Positions 1-7,041 of a DNA stretch of 11,757 bases are shown here, in pieces. The stretch lies in assembly GCA_903917955.1 (NCBI GenBank), contig CAIXCO010000302.1, forward strand, positions 1 through 11,757. The letters run 5' to 3'. The stretch comes from an uncultured Chlorobiaceae bacterium. Lineage in GTDB: Bacteria; Bacteroidota; Chlorobiia; Chlorobiales; Chlorobiaceae. Both the position numbers and the translations under genes were made by a program. The notes beneath the pieces were generated by a model. The model was given only the letters and a program-made list of their open reading frames with translations. It was not told the DNA's origin and did no database searches. The stretch's first letter is position 1. Every line of letters begins with the position of its first letter.

Positions 1-290
1 CATTTTTTACATTACAATTGCGTTTTTTCAAGTATCTTTTCATGCGGGTGTATGGGTGTATTTTCTCTTTGCTTTGGTGTTCACCGGAAATAAAATTTTT
101 TCTACTGTCTATGTGTATTTCTTATAGGTGACGGAATATGAAATACACAACAAAATGTGTATAGTTGAAGCTAACTAATCTTTGCTGTTCAGTTTTTATA
201 CCGTGCGCGTGGCGTTCTTTTGGAGTTTTTTTCAAATCTGTCGCTATAGAGTTCCGTTCAATTTTTTCGTAATAATAAACAACGGGAATT
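1..290. other. AT-rich non-coding region upstream of the histidine kinase gene
   Basis: I find no convincing gene here. The one frame reading across part of it on the minus strand overlaps the kinase start and resembles nothing known. The stretch holds repeats of a GTGTAT-containing 7-mer: GGTGTAT at 47-53 and 55-61, TGTGTAT at 112-118 and 156-162, and the inverse ATACACA at 143-149. A weak promoter candidate is TTGGAG (220-225) and TATAGA (245-250) with a long 19-bp spacer, which would give a leader of roughly 35 nt before the kinase start. Whatever lies left of position 1 is not visible, so the region may also hold the 3' end signals of another gene. Confidence 0.5.
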
Positions 291-2330
291 ATGTTTGCTG
301 CCGTAAAAAAAGCGACAATTCTTGTCGTTGACGGTTGTCTGCCAGTAAGTAGCTCACTGTCATTAGTCATCAAAAAGCTGGGTTATGATGTTGTGACGGC
401 TGATAATGGGGAGAGCGCTCTCGAACTTTTGAAGAGCACCAGGATTGATGTACTCTTTCTTGATATCTCTATTTCGGGGGAAAAGAGTTTTGATATTCTT
501 TCTTACGTTCGTGATTATTTACCTGATCTTCCGGTTGTCGTAACCTCCTCTTCAATGTCAGAGATGGATGAGAGCGCCGTGTTTAAAATGGGGGCGTTCG
601 ACTATCTGGTTCATCCTGTCAACAGTGTCAGGCTTAAAGTCACGATAAAAAAAGCGATTATAGAATCGGAGCGTCGCCAGCATGCGAGTCTTTTCTCTGT
701 AGTGATTACCAATAGTCCGATAACCACTGTTATTACCGATAAAGAGGGAAATATTGAATTTGTCAACAAGGCATTTTGCCGAACGACCGGTTACTCCTTG
801 AACGAAGTTCTTGGCCAAAACCCGAGAATTCTGAAATCTGGAGAACAGGATGAGAGCTTCTACAAGGAGCTCTGGGAGACGATCACCAGTGGAAAGAACT
901 GGCAGGGTGAATTTCATAACAAGAAAAAGAACGGAGAGCTCTACTGGGAGAAAGCTGTCATAATCCCCATCATCGATCCTACTTGGGCAATTTCTCATTT
1001 TATCAGCATCAAGCAGGATATTTCCGTGAGCAAAAAGGAACATGAAGCATTGACCGAAAGCGAACGTCGCTTTCAGGAGCTCGCAGATCTTCTGCCGCAG
1101 ACCGTTTTTGAAATTGACCTCAAGGGGTGGATTACCTATACCAACCGCGTAGGCTTTGAAACCTTCGGATATTCATCTGAGGATCTTCGAAACGGAGTCC
1201 AAAGCCTGAATCTCTTTGCTCCTGAAGAGCGTGAACGGGTGTTGCAGAATATGGAAAGCCGGGTGAAAAATATTGCGTTTGACAATCATGAATATACCGG
1301 TTTGAGAAAAGATGGTACCTTCTTTCCGATGCTGGTCTATACGACACGGATTATCCGGAATGGAGTTCCCGTCGGCATCCGGGGTATTGTGCTCGATATT
1401 ACGGCACGCAAACAAGTTGAGGAGAAACTGCAACGGTTAAACCAGACACTTGAAGAGCGTGTTGAGGAGAGGACGAAAAAGCTTGAAAAAACTCATCAGC
1501 AGATGATGTTGCATGAAAAACTTGCCTCCATAGGTCTGCTTGCTGCCGGAGTTGCCCATGAGCTGAATAATCCCATTAATTTTGTCAAGATCAATTTTTC
1601 AACACTCAGGGATGCGGTTTCTGATTTTCAGGAGATGCTGAAGGAGTACAGCCTCGTTATCAGGAAATTTGAGGAGGGAAATTGCTCCGCCACGGAGCTC
1701 AATACGATGCGCAAGATGGAGAGGGAGTTGACCATCGATACGCTTTTCAAGGATATCTCTGATATTTTTATTGAGTCACAACGGGGTTTTGAGAGAATAA
1801 CGGCCATTATCTCAAGTATGAGGAACTTCTCATTTCGTCACGCTCTCGATGAGCGGGTACTGTTTGACATCAATAACGGAATCCGTGATACGCTTATTCT
1901 TGCGCGTTATGAATACAACAACTATGCTGATATTGATGTTTCACTTGATGATCTGCCGCAAATTCCCTGCAATCCCGAGCAGATTAACCAGGTTTTTCTC
2001 AATCTGATTGTCAACGCGGCTCATGCCATAGCATCAAAAAAGAGCAATTCGCATGGAAAAATCACCATTCATACTTGGCATGACAACTGTAACGTCTACT
2101 GTGTCATTGCTGATGACGGGACAGGGATTCCGATTGAGGTCAGAAACCGTATTTTTGACCCGTTTTTTACAACAAAAGAGCCGGGAAAAGGTACCGGGCT
2201 TGGGTTGAGTATCTCATACGATATTATTGTCAACAAACATGGCGGGACGCTCACGGTTGATTGCCCAACTGAGAACGGAACCGTTTTTACGCTCTCATTG
2301 CCGCTGGAAGAGGGTGGAGAGCGTTCCTGA
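291..2330 (+). CDS. Soluble sensor histidine kinase with N-terminal receiver: REC-PAS-PAS-HisKA-HATPase
   Basis: A two-component histidine kinase of 679 residues. It has no membrane segment or signal peptide, so it should sense a cytoplasmic signal. The domain order is receiver (about 8-123), PAS 1 (about 133-246), PAS 2 (about 259-375), coiled coil (about 376-415), a dimerisation domain with H423 in the motif GVAHELNNP, and an ATPase domain with N box N575, G1 box DDGTG at 608-612, F box DPFF at 623-626 and G2 box GTGLGL at 634-639. All kinase motifs look intact. The receiver keeps D14 and the phospho-acceptor D58, but has Gly at 15 where a second acidic residue is expected and His at 108 where the Lys is expected. 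PAS 1 carries an NPRILKSG motif, as in NifL/LOV-like PAS domains, without the LOV cysteine. The ATG at 291 fits the receiver start, although the GGGA ahead of it lies very close. No output response regulator is adjacent, so the partner is unknown. Confidence 0.93.
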   Translation: MFAAVKKATILVVDGCLPVSSSLSLVIKKLGYDVVTADNGESALELLKSTRIDVLFLDISISGEKSFDILSYVRDYLPDLPVVVTSSSMSEMDESAVFKMGAFDYLVHPVNSVRLKVTIKKAIIESERRQHASLFSVVITNSPITTVITDKEGNIEFVNKAFCRTTGYSLNEVLGQNPRILKSGEQDESFYKELWETITSGKNWQGEFHNKKKNGELYWEKAVIIPIIDPTWAISHFISIKQDISVSKKEHEALTESERRFQELADLLPQTVFEIDLKGWITYTNRVGFETFGYSSEDLRNGVQSLNLFAPEERERVLQNMESRVKNIAFDNHEYTGLRKDGTFFPMLVYTTRIIRNGVPVGIRGIVLDITARKQVEEKLQRLNQTLEERVEERTKKLEKTHQQMMLHEKLASIGLLAAGVAHELNNPINFVKINFSTLRDAVSDFQEMLKEYSLVIRKFEEGNCSATELNTMRKMERELTIDTLFKDISDIFIESQRGFERITAIISSMRNFSFRHALDERVLFDINNGIRDTLILARYEYNNYADIDVSLDDLPQIPCNPEQINQVFLNLIVNAAHAIASKKSNSHGKITIHTWHDNCNVYCVIADDGTGIPIEVRNRIFDPFFTTKEPGKGTGLGLSISYDIIVNKHGGTLTVDCPTENGTVFTLSLPLEEGGERS

Positions 2331-2349
2331 ATTTTTCAACACTTTCCGG

Positions 2350-2961
2350 TTATGCGTGTTTGAAGCTGTTGAAGTCTTTGGTTATGGAGTGGAACATTGT
2401 GTTTGTTGCGCTTTGCATGATTATTGACATACCGGCATTGGTCATGGCGTGCAGAATTTTTTCGGGGACGATGCGGAATGCCGGGTAGAGAACAAACCGG
2501 ACATCAACTCTCAGATTAAATTGAACCCTTGTTTTGTTTTCTTTGACGGGGTGCATCTCCATGTCGGCAAAGGCTTTTCCCTCAAAGAGATACTTTGCAG
2601 CATCCTCAATTTGTGCGGCGACCGGGTAGTGTTTCCAGTGAATTTTTTTGCCTATGGTGTAAAGCTTGATTGTTTCGTCGGAGAGCTCTTCCGGCTTTTC
2701 GTATGTAATATGCTCGGGCAGTTCTACCAGAAGCTCTTCGCTCTGCTCGACAAAAAAGATGACATCGAAAGGGTTGTTTTGCGGATCGGTGACACGAAAA
2801 AGCCATTTGTAGACATTTTCAGTCTCCGTGAGTTCTACACTGTGGCAGAACGGATTGAAGGCCAGTATTCTTTTCTGGTCAGAAAGATAAGCCGTCGTTT
2901 GCTCAAACTCTCCGTGAAAGATCCAGTCGCCTTTGCTTACTCCAGTTGCATCCATTTCCAT
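2350..2961 (-). CDS. Small SRPBCC/DUF1997-like protein of unknown function
   Basis: A 203-residue protein that I cannot assign to a reaction. The order of segments suggests a START/SRPBCC-type helix-grip fold: an opening strand near WIFHGEFEQ, then a stretch around AFNPFCHSVEL, several amphipathic strands (including VQFNLRVDVRF), and a long C-terminal helix near 172-195. It resembles the DUF1997 proteins known mainly from cyanobacteria, plants and green sulfur bacteria. This is family resemblance from memory only. There is no signal peptide or clear membrane helix. The start is uncertain: ATG at 2961 and a second in-frame ATG two codons later are both possible, and neither has a good ribosome-binding site. 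The gene ends 20 bp from the convergent kinase gene. It lies 142 bp downstream of prfA in the same direction but behind a hairpin, so it is probably transcribed separately. Confidence 0.75.
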   Translation of the reverse strand: MEMDATGVSKGDWIFHGEFEQTTAYLSDQKRILAFNPFCHSVELTETENVYKWLFRVTDPQNNPFDVIFFVEQSEELLVELPEHITYEKPEELSDETIKLYTIGKKIHWKHYPVAAQIEDAAKYLFEGKAFADMEMHPVKENKTRVQFNLRVDVRFVLYPAFRIVPEKILHAMTNAGMSIIMQSATNTMFHSITKDFNSFKHA

Positions 2962-3046
2962 TGGTGTGATTGTCTATTCCTTACGTTATCATTTTGGGCG
3001 GTGTGCCATAGAAAACCTTGAGCCCTAACCATGAAAAAAATATAGG

Positions 3047-3067
3047 GAGAATTTGTGACAAACTCTC
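3047..3067 (-). terminator. Hairpin downstream of prfA, probable intrinsic terminator
   Basis: Two 9-base arms (GAGAATTTG at 3047-3055 and CAAACTCTC at 3059-3067) enclose a 3-base loop. On the minus strand the hairpin begins 37 bp after the prfA stop codon and is followed by CCTATAT and then a run of T (plus-strand A run at 3034-3040), which is a somewhat delayed U tract. On the plus strand the arm is followed directly by five T, so it could also act in that direction. The likely role is to end the dxr-rseP-prfA transcript before the next minus-strand gene. Confidence 0.6.
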
Positions 3068-3103
3068 TTTTTCAAATGGCGGGGCTCTGTGAGGGGAGTG
3101 TGA

Positions 3104-4177
3104 TTATACAAGTTCAGCCTGAAGGCGCTCGGCCTGGTCATGCATTTTGAGGGCATTGATGACATCCTGCAGGTCACCTTGCAGAATTTGCGGAAGGGCG
3201 TGGCTGGTAAAGCCGATACGGTGGTCAGTGACGCGTGACTGCGGGTAGTTGTAGGTACGGATTTTTGCGCTTCGGTCTCCGGTGGTGACCATCGAACGGC
3301 GCAGATCGGCCCGTTGCTGCTGCTGCTCGGCGAGCTGAATGTCGTAGAGTTTTGTGCGGAGCATCTGCATGGCCCTCTCCTTGTTTTGGAGCTGTGAGCG
3401 CTGCTCCTGACAGGCAGAGACAATGCCGGTTGGCATATGGGTGATTCTTACGGCGGTCTCCACCTTGTTGACGTTCTGGCCCCCTTTTCCGCCGCTTCGG
3501 TAGGTGTCGAATCGCAGATCTTCGCGGCGGATTTCGACATCAACCTCTTCGGCTTCAGGCAAAACCGCCACGCTTACGGCAGAGGTGTGGATACGACCCT
3601 GTGTTTCGGTGTCGGGGACGCGCTGAACCCGGTGGACGCCGCTTTCGTATTTCATGGTGCCATAAACATCGTGGCCGCTGACACCGAGGGTAATTTCACG
3701 GAAGCCGCCCGGTACGGAACTTTCGTTGAAGTGCAGCGTTTCGCACTGCCACCCCTGCTGTTCAGCGTACCGCTGGTACATTCTTGTCAGGTCAGCGGTA
3801 AACAGCGCAGCCTCCTCTCCGCCGGTTCCGGCCCGGATTTCGATAATGACGTTGCGCGAATCGGCCTCGTCTTTTGGCAGCAGCAGTATCTTGAGCTGCT
3901 GCTCAAGTTCAGGCAGCTTTTTTTGCAGTTCACCGATTTCAGCCTGTACGAGCTCTTTCATCTCCTTGTCGGCCTCGTTTTTCAGCAACAGACGCGATTC
4001 GTCGAGTTCTGTTTTTGTTGCGGCGTAGAGGTCGTAGGCTTGAACAATCTCCTTGAGGTCGCTGTACTCTTTGTTCAGTTTCCGGTATCGCGCCTGATCA
4101 TTTGCCGCTTTGGGGTCAGCAAGCAACTGTTCAAGGTCGAGATGTTTTTCTTTTATGGATCGCAGTTTATCGAGCAT
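3104..4177 (-). CDS. prfA: Peptide chain release factor 1
   Basis: RF1 reads UAA and UAG stop codons in the ribosomal A site and triggers release of the finished peptide. The 357 residues match the usual RF1 length of about 355-360. The N-terminal helical domain covers about 1-100. The RAGTGGEEAALF segment at 115-126, the codon-reading PxT motif as P188-D189-T190 (RF1 type, not the SPF of RF2), and the peptidyl-transferase GGQ loop at 232-234 are all present. The frame stays open further upstream, but those extra residues are antisense-like read-through of the end of rseP. MLDKL at 4177 matches known RF1 N termini. The start lies 19 bp after the rseP stop with only a weak and distant GAGG, so translation may depend on coupling to rseP. 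The GGQ glutamine is the usual substrate for PrmC methylation; prmC is not in the window. Confidence 0.97.
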   Translation of the reverse strand: MLDKLRSIKEKHLDLEQLLADPKAANDQARYRKLNKEYSDLKEIVQAYDLYAATKTELDESRLLLKNEADKEMKELVQAEIGELQKKLPELEQQLKILLLPKDEADSRNVIIEIRAGTGGEEAALFTADLTRMYQRYAEQQGWQCETLHFNESSVPGGFREITLGVSGHDVYGTMKYESGVHRVQRVPDTETQGRIHTSAVSVAVLPEAEEVDVEIRREDLRFDTYRSGGKGGQNVNKVETAVRITHMPTGIVSACQEQRSQLQNKERAMQMLRTKLYDIQLAEQQQQRADLRRSMVTTGDRSAKIRTYNYPQSRVTDHRIGFTSHALPQILQGDLQDVINALKMHDQAERLQAELV

Positions 4178-4196
4178 TGATGTTCGGGCGTCAGCC

Positions 4197-5558
4197 TCAT
4201 GGGTTGAAAATATCGTTGATAAGGATGTATGCGAAGAGTGCCAAAAGCAGGGCCATACCAATCTGCTGGATACGCATTTTGATTGCAAAAGGGATCTCAC
4301 GGCGGATGATTCCCTCAACAGCATTCAGGACAAATTGTCCGCCGTCAAGTGCCGGAACCGGCAAAATATTGATGATTGCAAGGGAGATGGAGAGCATCGC
4401 CAGAAAATAAAGAAAGCTGACCGGCCCTTGTTCAGCGCTTTGGCTGGCTATTTTGGCAATCTTGATAGGACCTCCGACCGACTTGCGGAAGTCCTCTTTA
4501 CCTGTGAAGATTTTTGCAAATCCCTGAACTGTCATGGAACTCATCTTCCATGTCTGGTTGATGCCGCTCACTATTGACCCTGCGAAATTGACTTTTTTTC
4601 GCTCTGTTGCAAGAGTCGTTTTCAGCGAGATGCCGATTTTTCCTGATGCGTTGGGGATGAGAGTGGCAACAAATATATCCCCTTCGGAACGGAGGAGTTC
4701 AGGAGTTATTTTGCCGTTTTGAATTGGTTTAAGGTATTTCCAGGTAACGGTTATGGGCGTGGCGGCATGGGAGGAGATGATGCCGACAACTTCTGTCCAG
4801 TCGGAGACCGCCTGGCCGTTGATTGCTGTAATGAGTCCGCCGGGCTGTATACCTGCTTTTTGTGCGGGCATGTTTTCCAGTGCTTCGTCGATGATTGGTG
4901 GTACGATGGGACGTATGCCAAGACTCTGCGCTTCGTTGATCTTCGAGAGACTGTTTGACGGAGCTGTCAGCGTGACGCTTTTTCCGTCGCGCAAGATGGT
5001 GTAGTTGAGTGACTGGGCTATGAAGAGTTCCGGGTCAAGCGCCTCCTCCCAGCTTGCGACGGTTTTGCCATTTGCCAATTGAAGTCGGTCGCCGGTTTTC
5101 ATCCCCATGGTTTCAAAGAGCGATCCCCTTTCAACAAAGGCTGGTGTATTGACGCTTGTCCTGGCTTCTCCGAGCACAAAGGTTACGCCGATAAAGATCG
5201 CTGCAGCAAGAATCAGGTTCATGGATACTCCACCGGCAAGCACAACCAATCGCTGCCAGACCGGTTTGGCCCTGAACTCCCAAGGCTGCGGTTCCGTGGA
5301 CTGAAAGTTGGTGTCGAGGCTTTCATCAACCATACCGGCAATCTTTACATAGCCCCCAAGAGGGAAGAGTCCTATGCCATATTCGGTGTCGCCAATCTGC
5401 TTCTTCCAGAGTCGCCTTTCCAAAAAGTCGAATCCGATATAAAATTTTTCGACCCTCATGCCGAAGAGTTTTGCCGTCAGAAAATGGCCAAGTTCATGTG
5501 CCGTGACCAGAATGAAGATGGCGACAATGAAAAAGAATATTGAGCTTATAACATCCAT
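4197..5558 (-). CDS. rseP: RIP metalloprotease, site-2 protease family (RseP)
   Basis: An intramembrane zinc protease. In other bacteria this family makes the second cut in membrane-bound anti-sigma factors and clears signal-peptide remnants; the substrate here is unknown. The 453-residue length is typical (E. coli has 450). The first membrane segment (about 5-25) ends in the zinc-binding HELGH motif at 21-25 with catalytic E22. The conserved GLFPLGGYVK follows at 63-72. Membrane segment 2 is about 103-129, and a degenerate PDZ lies at about 131-200 and a clearer PDZ at about 214-300. Membrane segment 3 (about 380-400) leads into NILPVPALDGG with zinc ligand D405, and a last hydrophobic segment lies at about 430-449. 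AAAGGA sits 5 bases before the ATG, a good ribosome-binding site that supports this start. It lies 33 bp after dxr, an order common across bacteria. Confidence 0.96.
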   Translation of the reverse strand: MDVISSIFFFIVAIFILVTAHELGHFLTAKLFGMRVEKFYIGFDFLERRLWKKQIGDTEYGIGLFPLGGYVKIAGMVDESLDTNFQSTEPQPWEFRAKPVWQRLVVLAGGVSMNLILAAAIFIGVTFVLGEARTSVNTPAFVERGSLFETMGMKTGDRLQLANGKTVASWEEALDPELFIAQSLNYTILRDGKSVTLTAPSNSLSKINEAQSLGIRPIVPPIIDEALENMPAQKAGIQPGGLITAINGQAVSDWTEVVGIISSHAATPITVTWKYLKPIQNGKITPELLRSEGDIFVATLIPNASGKIGISLKTTLATERKKVNFAGSIVSGINQTWKMSSMTVQGFAKIFTGKEDFRKSVGGPIKIAKIASQSAEQGPVSFLYFLAMLSISLAIINILPVPALDGGQFVLNAVEGIIRREIPFAIKMRIQQIGMALLLALFAYILINDIFNP

Positions 5559-5591
5559 AACGATCCTTTGCGTTCGATAGAAAAATGAGGT

Positions 5592-6740
5592 TTATGCAAT
5601 AAATTTTGTTGCCGTGTCGCGAGCCCAGCGGTCGGCCTGGAGATAGTCGTCAAGTTCAACAGGAGTGTACGCTTCGTGGGCCTGCATGGTTTTGTCGACC
5701 GTTTCGGCAATCTCCGTAAATCTGATTTTTTTGTCGAGGAAGGCGGCCACGGCAATTTCGTTGGCTGCGTTGAGCACCGCCGGGCAGGTTCTGCCTGCTT
5801 TGAGGGCCTCAAAGGCGAGGCGGAGAGCCGGAAAGCGCTCCATATCGGGCTCCTCAAAGGTGAGCGTTCCAATTTTTGCCAGGTCAAGTTTTTGAATGCC
5901 GCTTTCGCACCGCTCGGGCCAGGAGAGGGCATAAGCAATCGGGGCACGCATGTCGGGGGCGCCAAGCTGCGCTATGACGCAGCCGTCGATATATTCGACC
6001 ATGGAGTGAATGATACTTTGGGGATGCACCACAACGCCAATCTTTTCGGCAGGCATGGCAAAGAGCCAGTGCGCTTCGATCACTTCAAGCCCTTTGTTCA
6101 TCATGGTGGCGGAGTCGATGGTGATTTTGGCCCCCATCGTCCACTGGGGGTGTTTGAGCGCTTGCTCGAGTCTGACCTGTTTCAGCTCTTCAGCCGAGGT
6201 GTTGCGGAAAGGTCCACCTGATGCGGTAAGAATGATGCGCACGACATCCTCTCTCCGGTGGCCCTGAAGCGACTGGAAGATTGCCGAGTGTTCGCTGTCC
6301 ACCGGCAGGAGATGCACCTTGTGTTTTTGTGTCAGATCAGAGACCAGTGCACCTGCAACAACAAGGGTCTCCTTGTTGGCCAGGGCGATATGTTTGCCTG
6401 CCTTTATTGCGCTGACGGTCGGTATAAGGCCAGCCGCACCGACAATGGCTGAAACAACCATGTCAGCCTCTTCGACGGTGGCTACAGCGGTGGTGCCTTC
6501 AATACCGTGAAGGATATCGGGTTTATAGTCACCGAGCAGTGCCCTCAGTTTGACGGCGGCATCGGCATCCATGACGGAGACTGCAGTAGGCCGAAACTCT
6601 TTGATTTGCTGTGCAAGTGTGACAACATCCTTGCCTGCGGCCAGGCCAGAGATGGAAAATTTCTCCGGGTGCTGCCTTACGACATCAAGGGTGCTGAGCC
6701 CGATTGAGCCGGTAGAGCCGAGGATGGAGAGTGATCTCAT
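5592..6740 (-). CDS. dxr: 1-deoxy-D-xylulose 5-phosphate reductoisomerase
   Basis: Converts 1-deoxy-D-xylulose 5-phosphate to 2-C-methyl-D-erythritol 4-phosphate with NADPH and a divalent metal, the first committed step of the MEP isoprenoid pathway in the cytoplasm. The product has 382 residues. It opens with the NADPH-binding motif GSTGSIG at 8-14. Other family motifs are IVGAAGL (99-105), ANKETLV (121-127), the metal ligands D148 and E150 in PVDSEH and E219 in NKGLE, HPQSIIHSM (239-247) and LNAANE (323-328). All expected catalytic residues are present. The reading frame extends 25 codons further upstream to an ATG at 6815. I chose 6740 because family members begin within a few residues of the GSTGSIG motif. 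Neither start has a clear ribosome-binding site. This is the first gene of the probable dxr-rseP-prfA unit and is divergent from the tRNA-Val gene. Confidence 0.97.
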   Translation of the reverse strand: MRSLSILGSTGSIGLSTLDVVRQHPEKFSISGLAAGKDVVTLAQQIKEFRPTAVSVMDADAAVKLRALLGDYKPDILHGIEGTTAVATVEEADMVVSAIVGAAGLIPTVSAIKAGKHIALANKETLVVAGALVSDLTQKHKVHLLPVDSEHSAIFQSLQGHRREDVVRIILTASGGPFRNTSAEELKQVRLEQALKHPQWTMGAKITIDSATMMNKGLEVIEAHWLFAMPAEKIGVVVHPQSIIHSMVEYIDGCVIAQLGAPDMRAPIAYALSWPERCESGIQKLDLAKIGTLTFEEPDMERFPALRLAFEALKAGRTCPAVLNAANEIAVAAFLDKKIRFTEIAETVDKTMQAHEAYTPVELDDYLQADRWARDTATKFIA

Positions 6741-6860
6741 AAGCGTGACAAAAAAAAGGTTACCCTGTTTGCGGGGGAATGATAGGCCTGAAGTTATGCT
6801 TTTTCGAGTATGCATACAAATAAGTGCTTTCGACCGGCTCTCTTTGTGGCGTTTTTCTTT

Positions 6861-6889
6861 TTGTAATTCCAGGAAAATTGTGTTATAAT
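6861..6889 (+). promoter_or_regulatory. Sigma-70-type promoter for tRNA-Val
   Basis: TTGTAA at 6861-6866 (four of six bases match the -35 consensus) and a perfect TATAAT at 6884-6889 are separated by exactly 17 bp. Transcription would begin near 6896, about 10 bases before the tRNA 5' end. This is the strongest promoter-like signal in the window. Confidence 0.75.
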
Positions 6890-6905
6890 TGTGGCCACTT
6901 GAATT

Positions 6906-6979
6906 GGGTTCCTAGCTCAGTTGGTTAGAGCGGCTGGTTTACACCCAGTAGGTCGGGGGTTCGAATCCCTCGGGACCCA
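6906..6979 (+). tRNA. tRNA-Val (anticodon TAC)
   Basis: A complete 74-base cloverleaf. The acceptor stem pairs GGGTTCC (6906-6912) with GGGACCC (6972-6978), with one G-T pair, followed by discriminator A at 6979. The D arm is GCTC/GAGC around AGTTGGTTA. The anticodon stem is GCTGG/CCAGT with loop TTTACAC, giving anticodon TAC, which reads GTA and, depending on wobble modification, other GTN valine codons. The T arm GGGGG/CCCTC carries the TTCGAAT loop, with one mismatch or wobble position in the stem. The 3' CCA is not encoded (the next bases are CAT), so it must be added after transcription. The gene stands alone with its own promoter and terminator. Nothing at its 3' end suggests that an element has integrated there. 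Confidence 0.97.
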
Positions 6980-6998
6980 CATAAAATGACTCTCAAGC

Positions 6999-7026
6999 AA
7001 AAAGGCAGGTATTCCCTGCCTTTTTT
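6999..7026. terminator. Bidirectional intrinsic terminator shared by tRNA-Val and ftsH
   Basis: A GC-rich core, GGCAGG (7004-7009) and CCTGCC (7015-7020), with a 5-base loop TATTC, is flanked by five A on the left and six T on the right. Read on the plus strand it ends in a U run and stops the tRNA transcript 20 bases after the gene. Read on the minus strand it also ends in a U run, 15 bases after the ftsH stop codon. One hairpin therefore serves two convergent transcripts. Confidence 0.9.
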
Positions 7027-7041
7027 GCGTCTCCCTTTTGT

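Noticed and set aside
2335..2373. An inverted repeat TTCAAC...GTTGAA between the convergent kinase and DUF1997-like genes as a terminator.
   Set aside because: The arms are six bases with a loop of more than 25 and no GC-rich core or proper U run.
3437..4180. A long plus-strand reading frame (247 codons) opposite prfA, and similar ones opposite rseP, dxr and ftsH.
   Set aside because: Each is antisense to a gene with clear family motifs throughout, and their translations look like shadow frames with no recognisable domain.
4178..4324. A 49-codon N-terminal extension of prfA reaching into rseP.
   Set aside because: It overlaps coding sequence of rseP in another frame, and RF1 proteins start at MLDKL or its equivalent.
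6906..6979. The tRNA gene as an integration site of a mobile element.
   Set aside because: No integrase gene, no repeat of the tRNA 3' end and no cargo genes lie nearby; housekeeping genes flank both sides.
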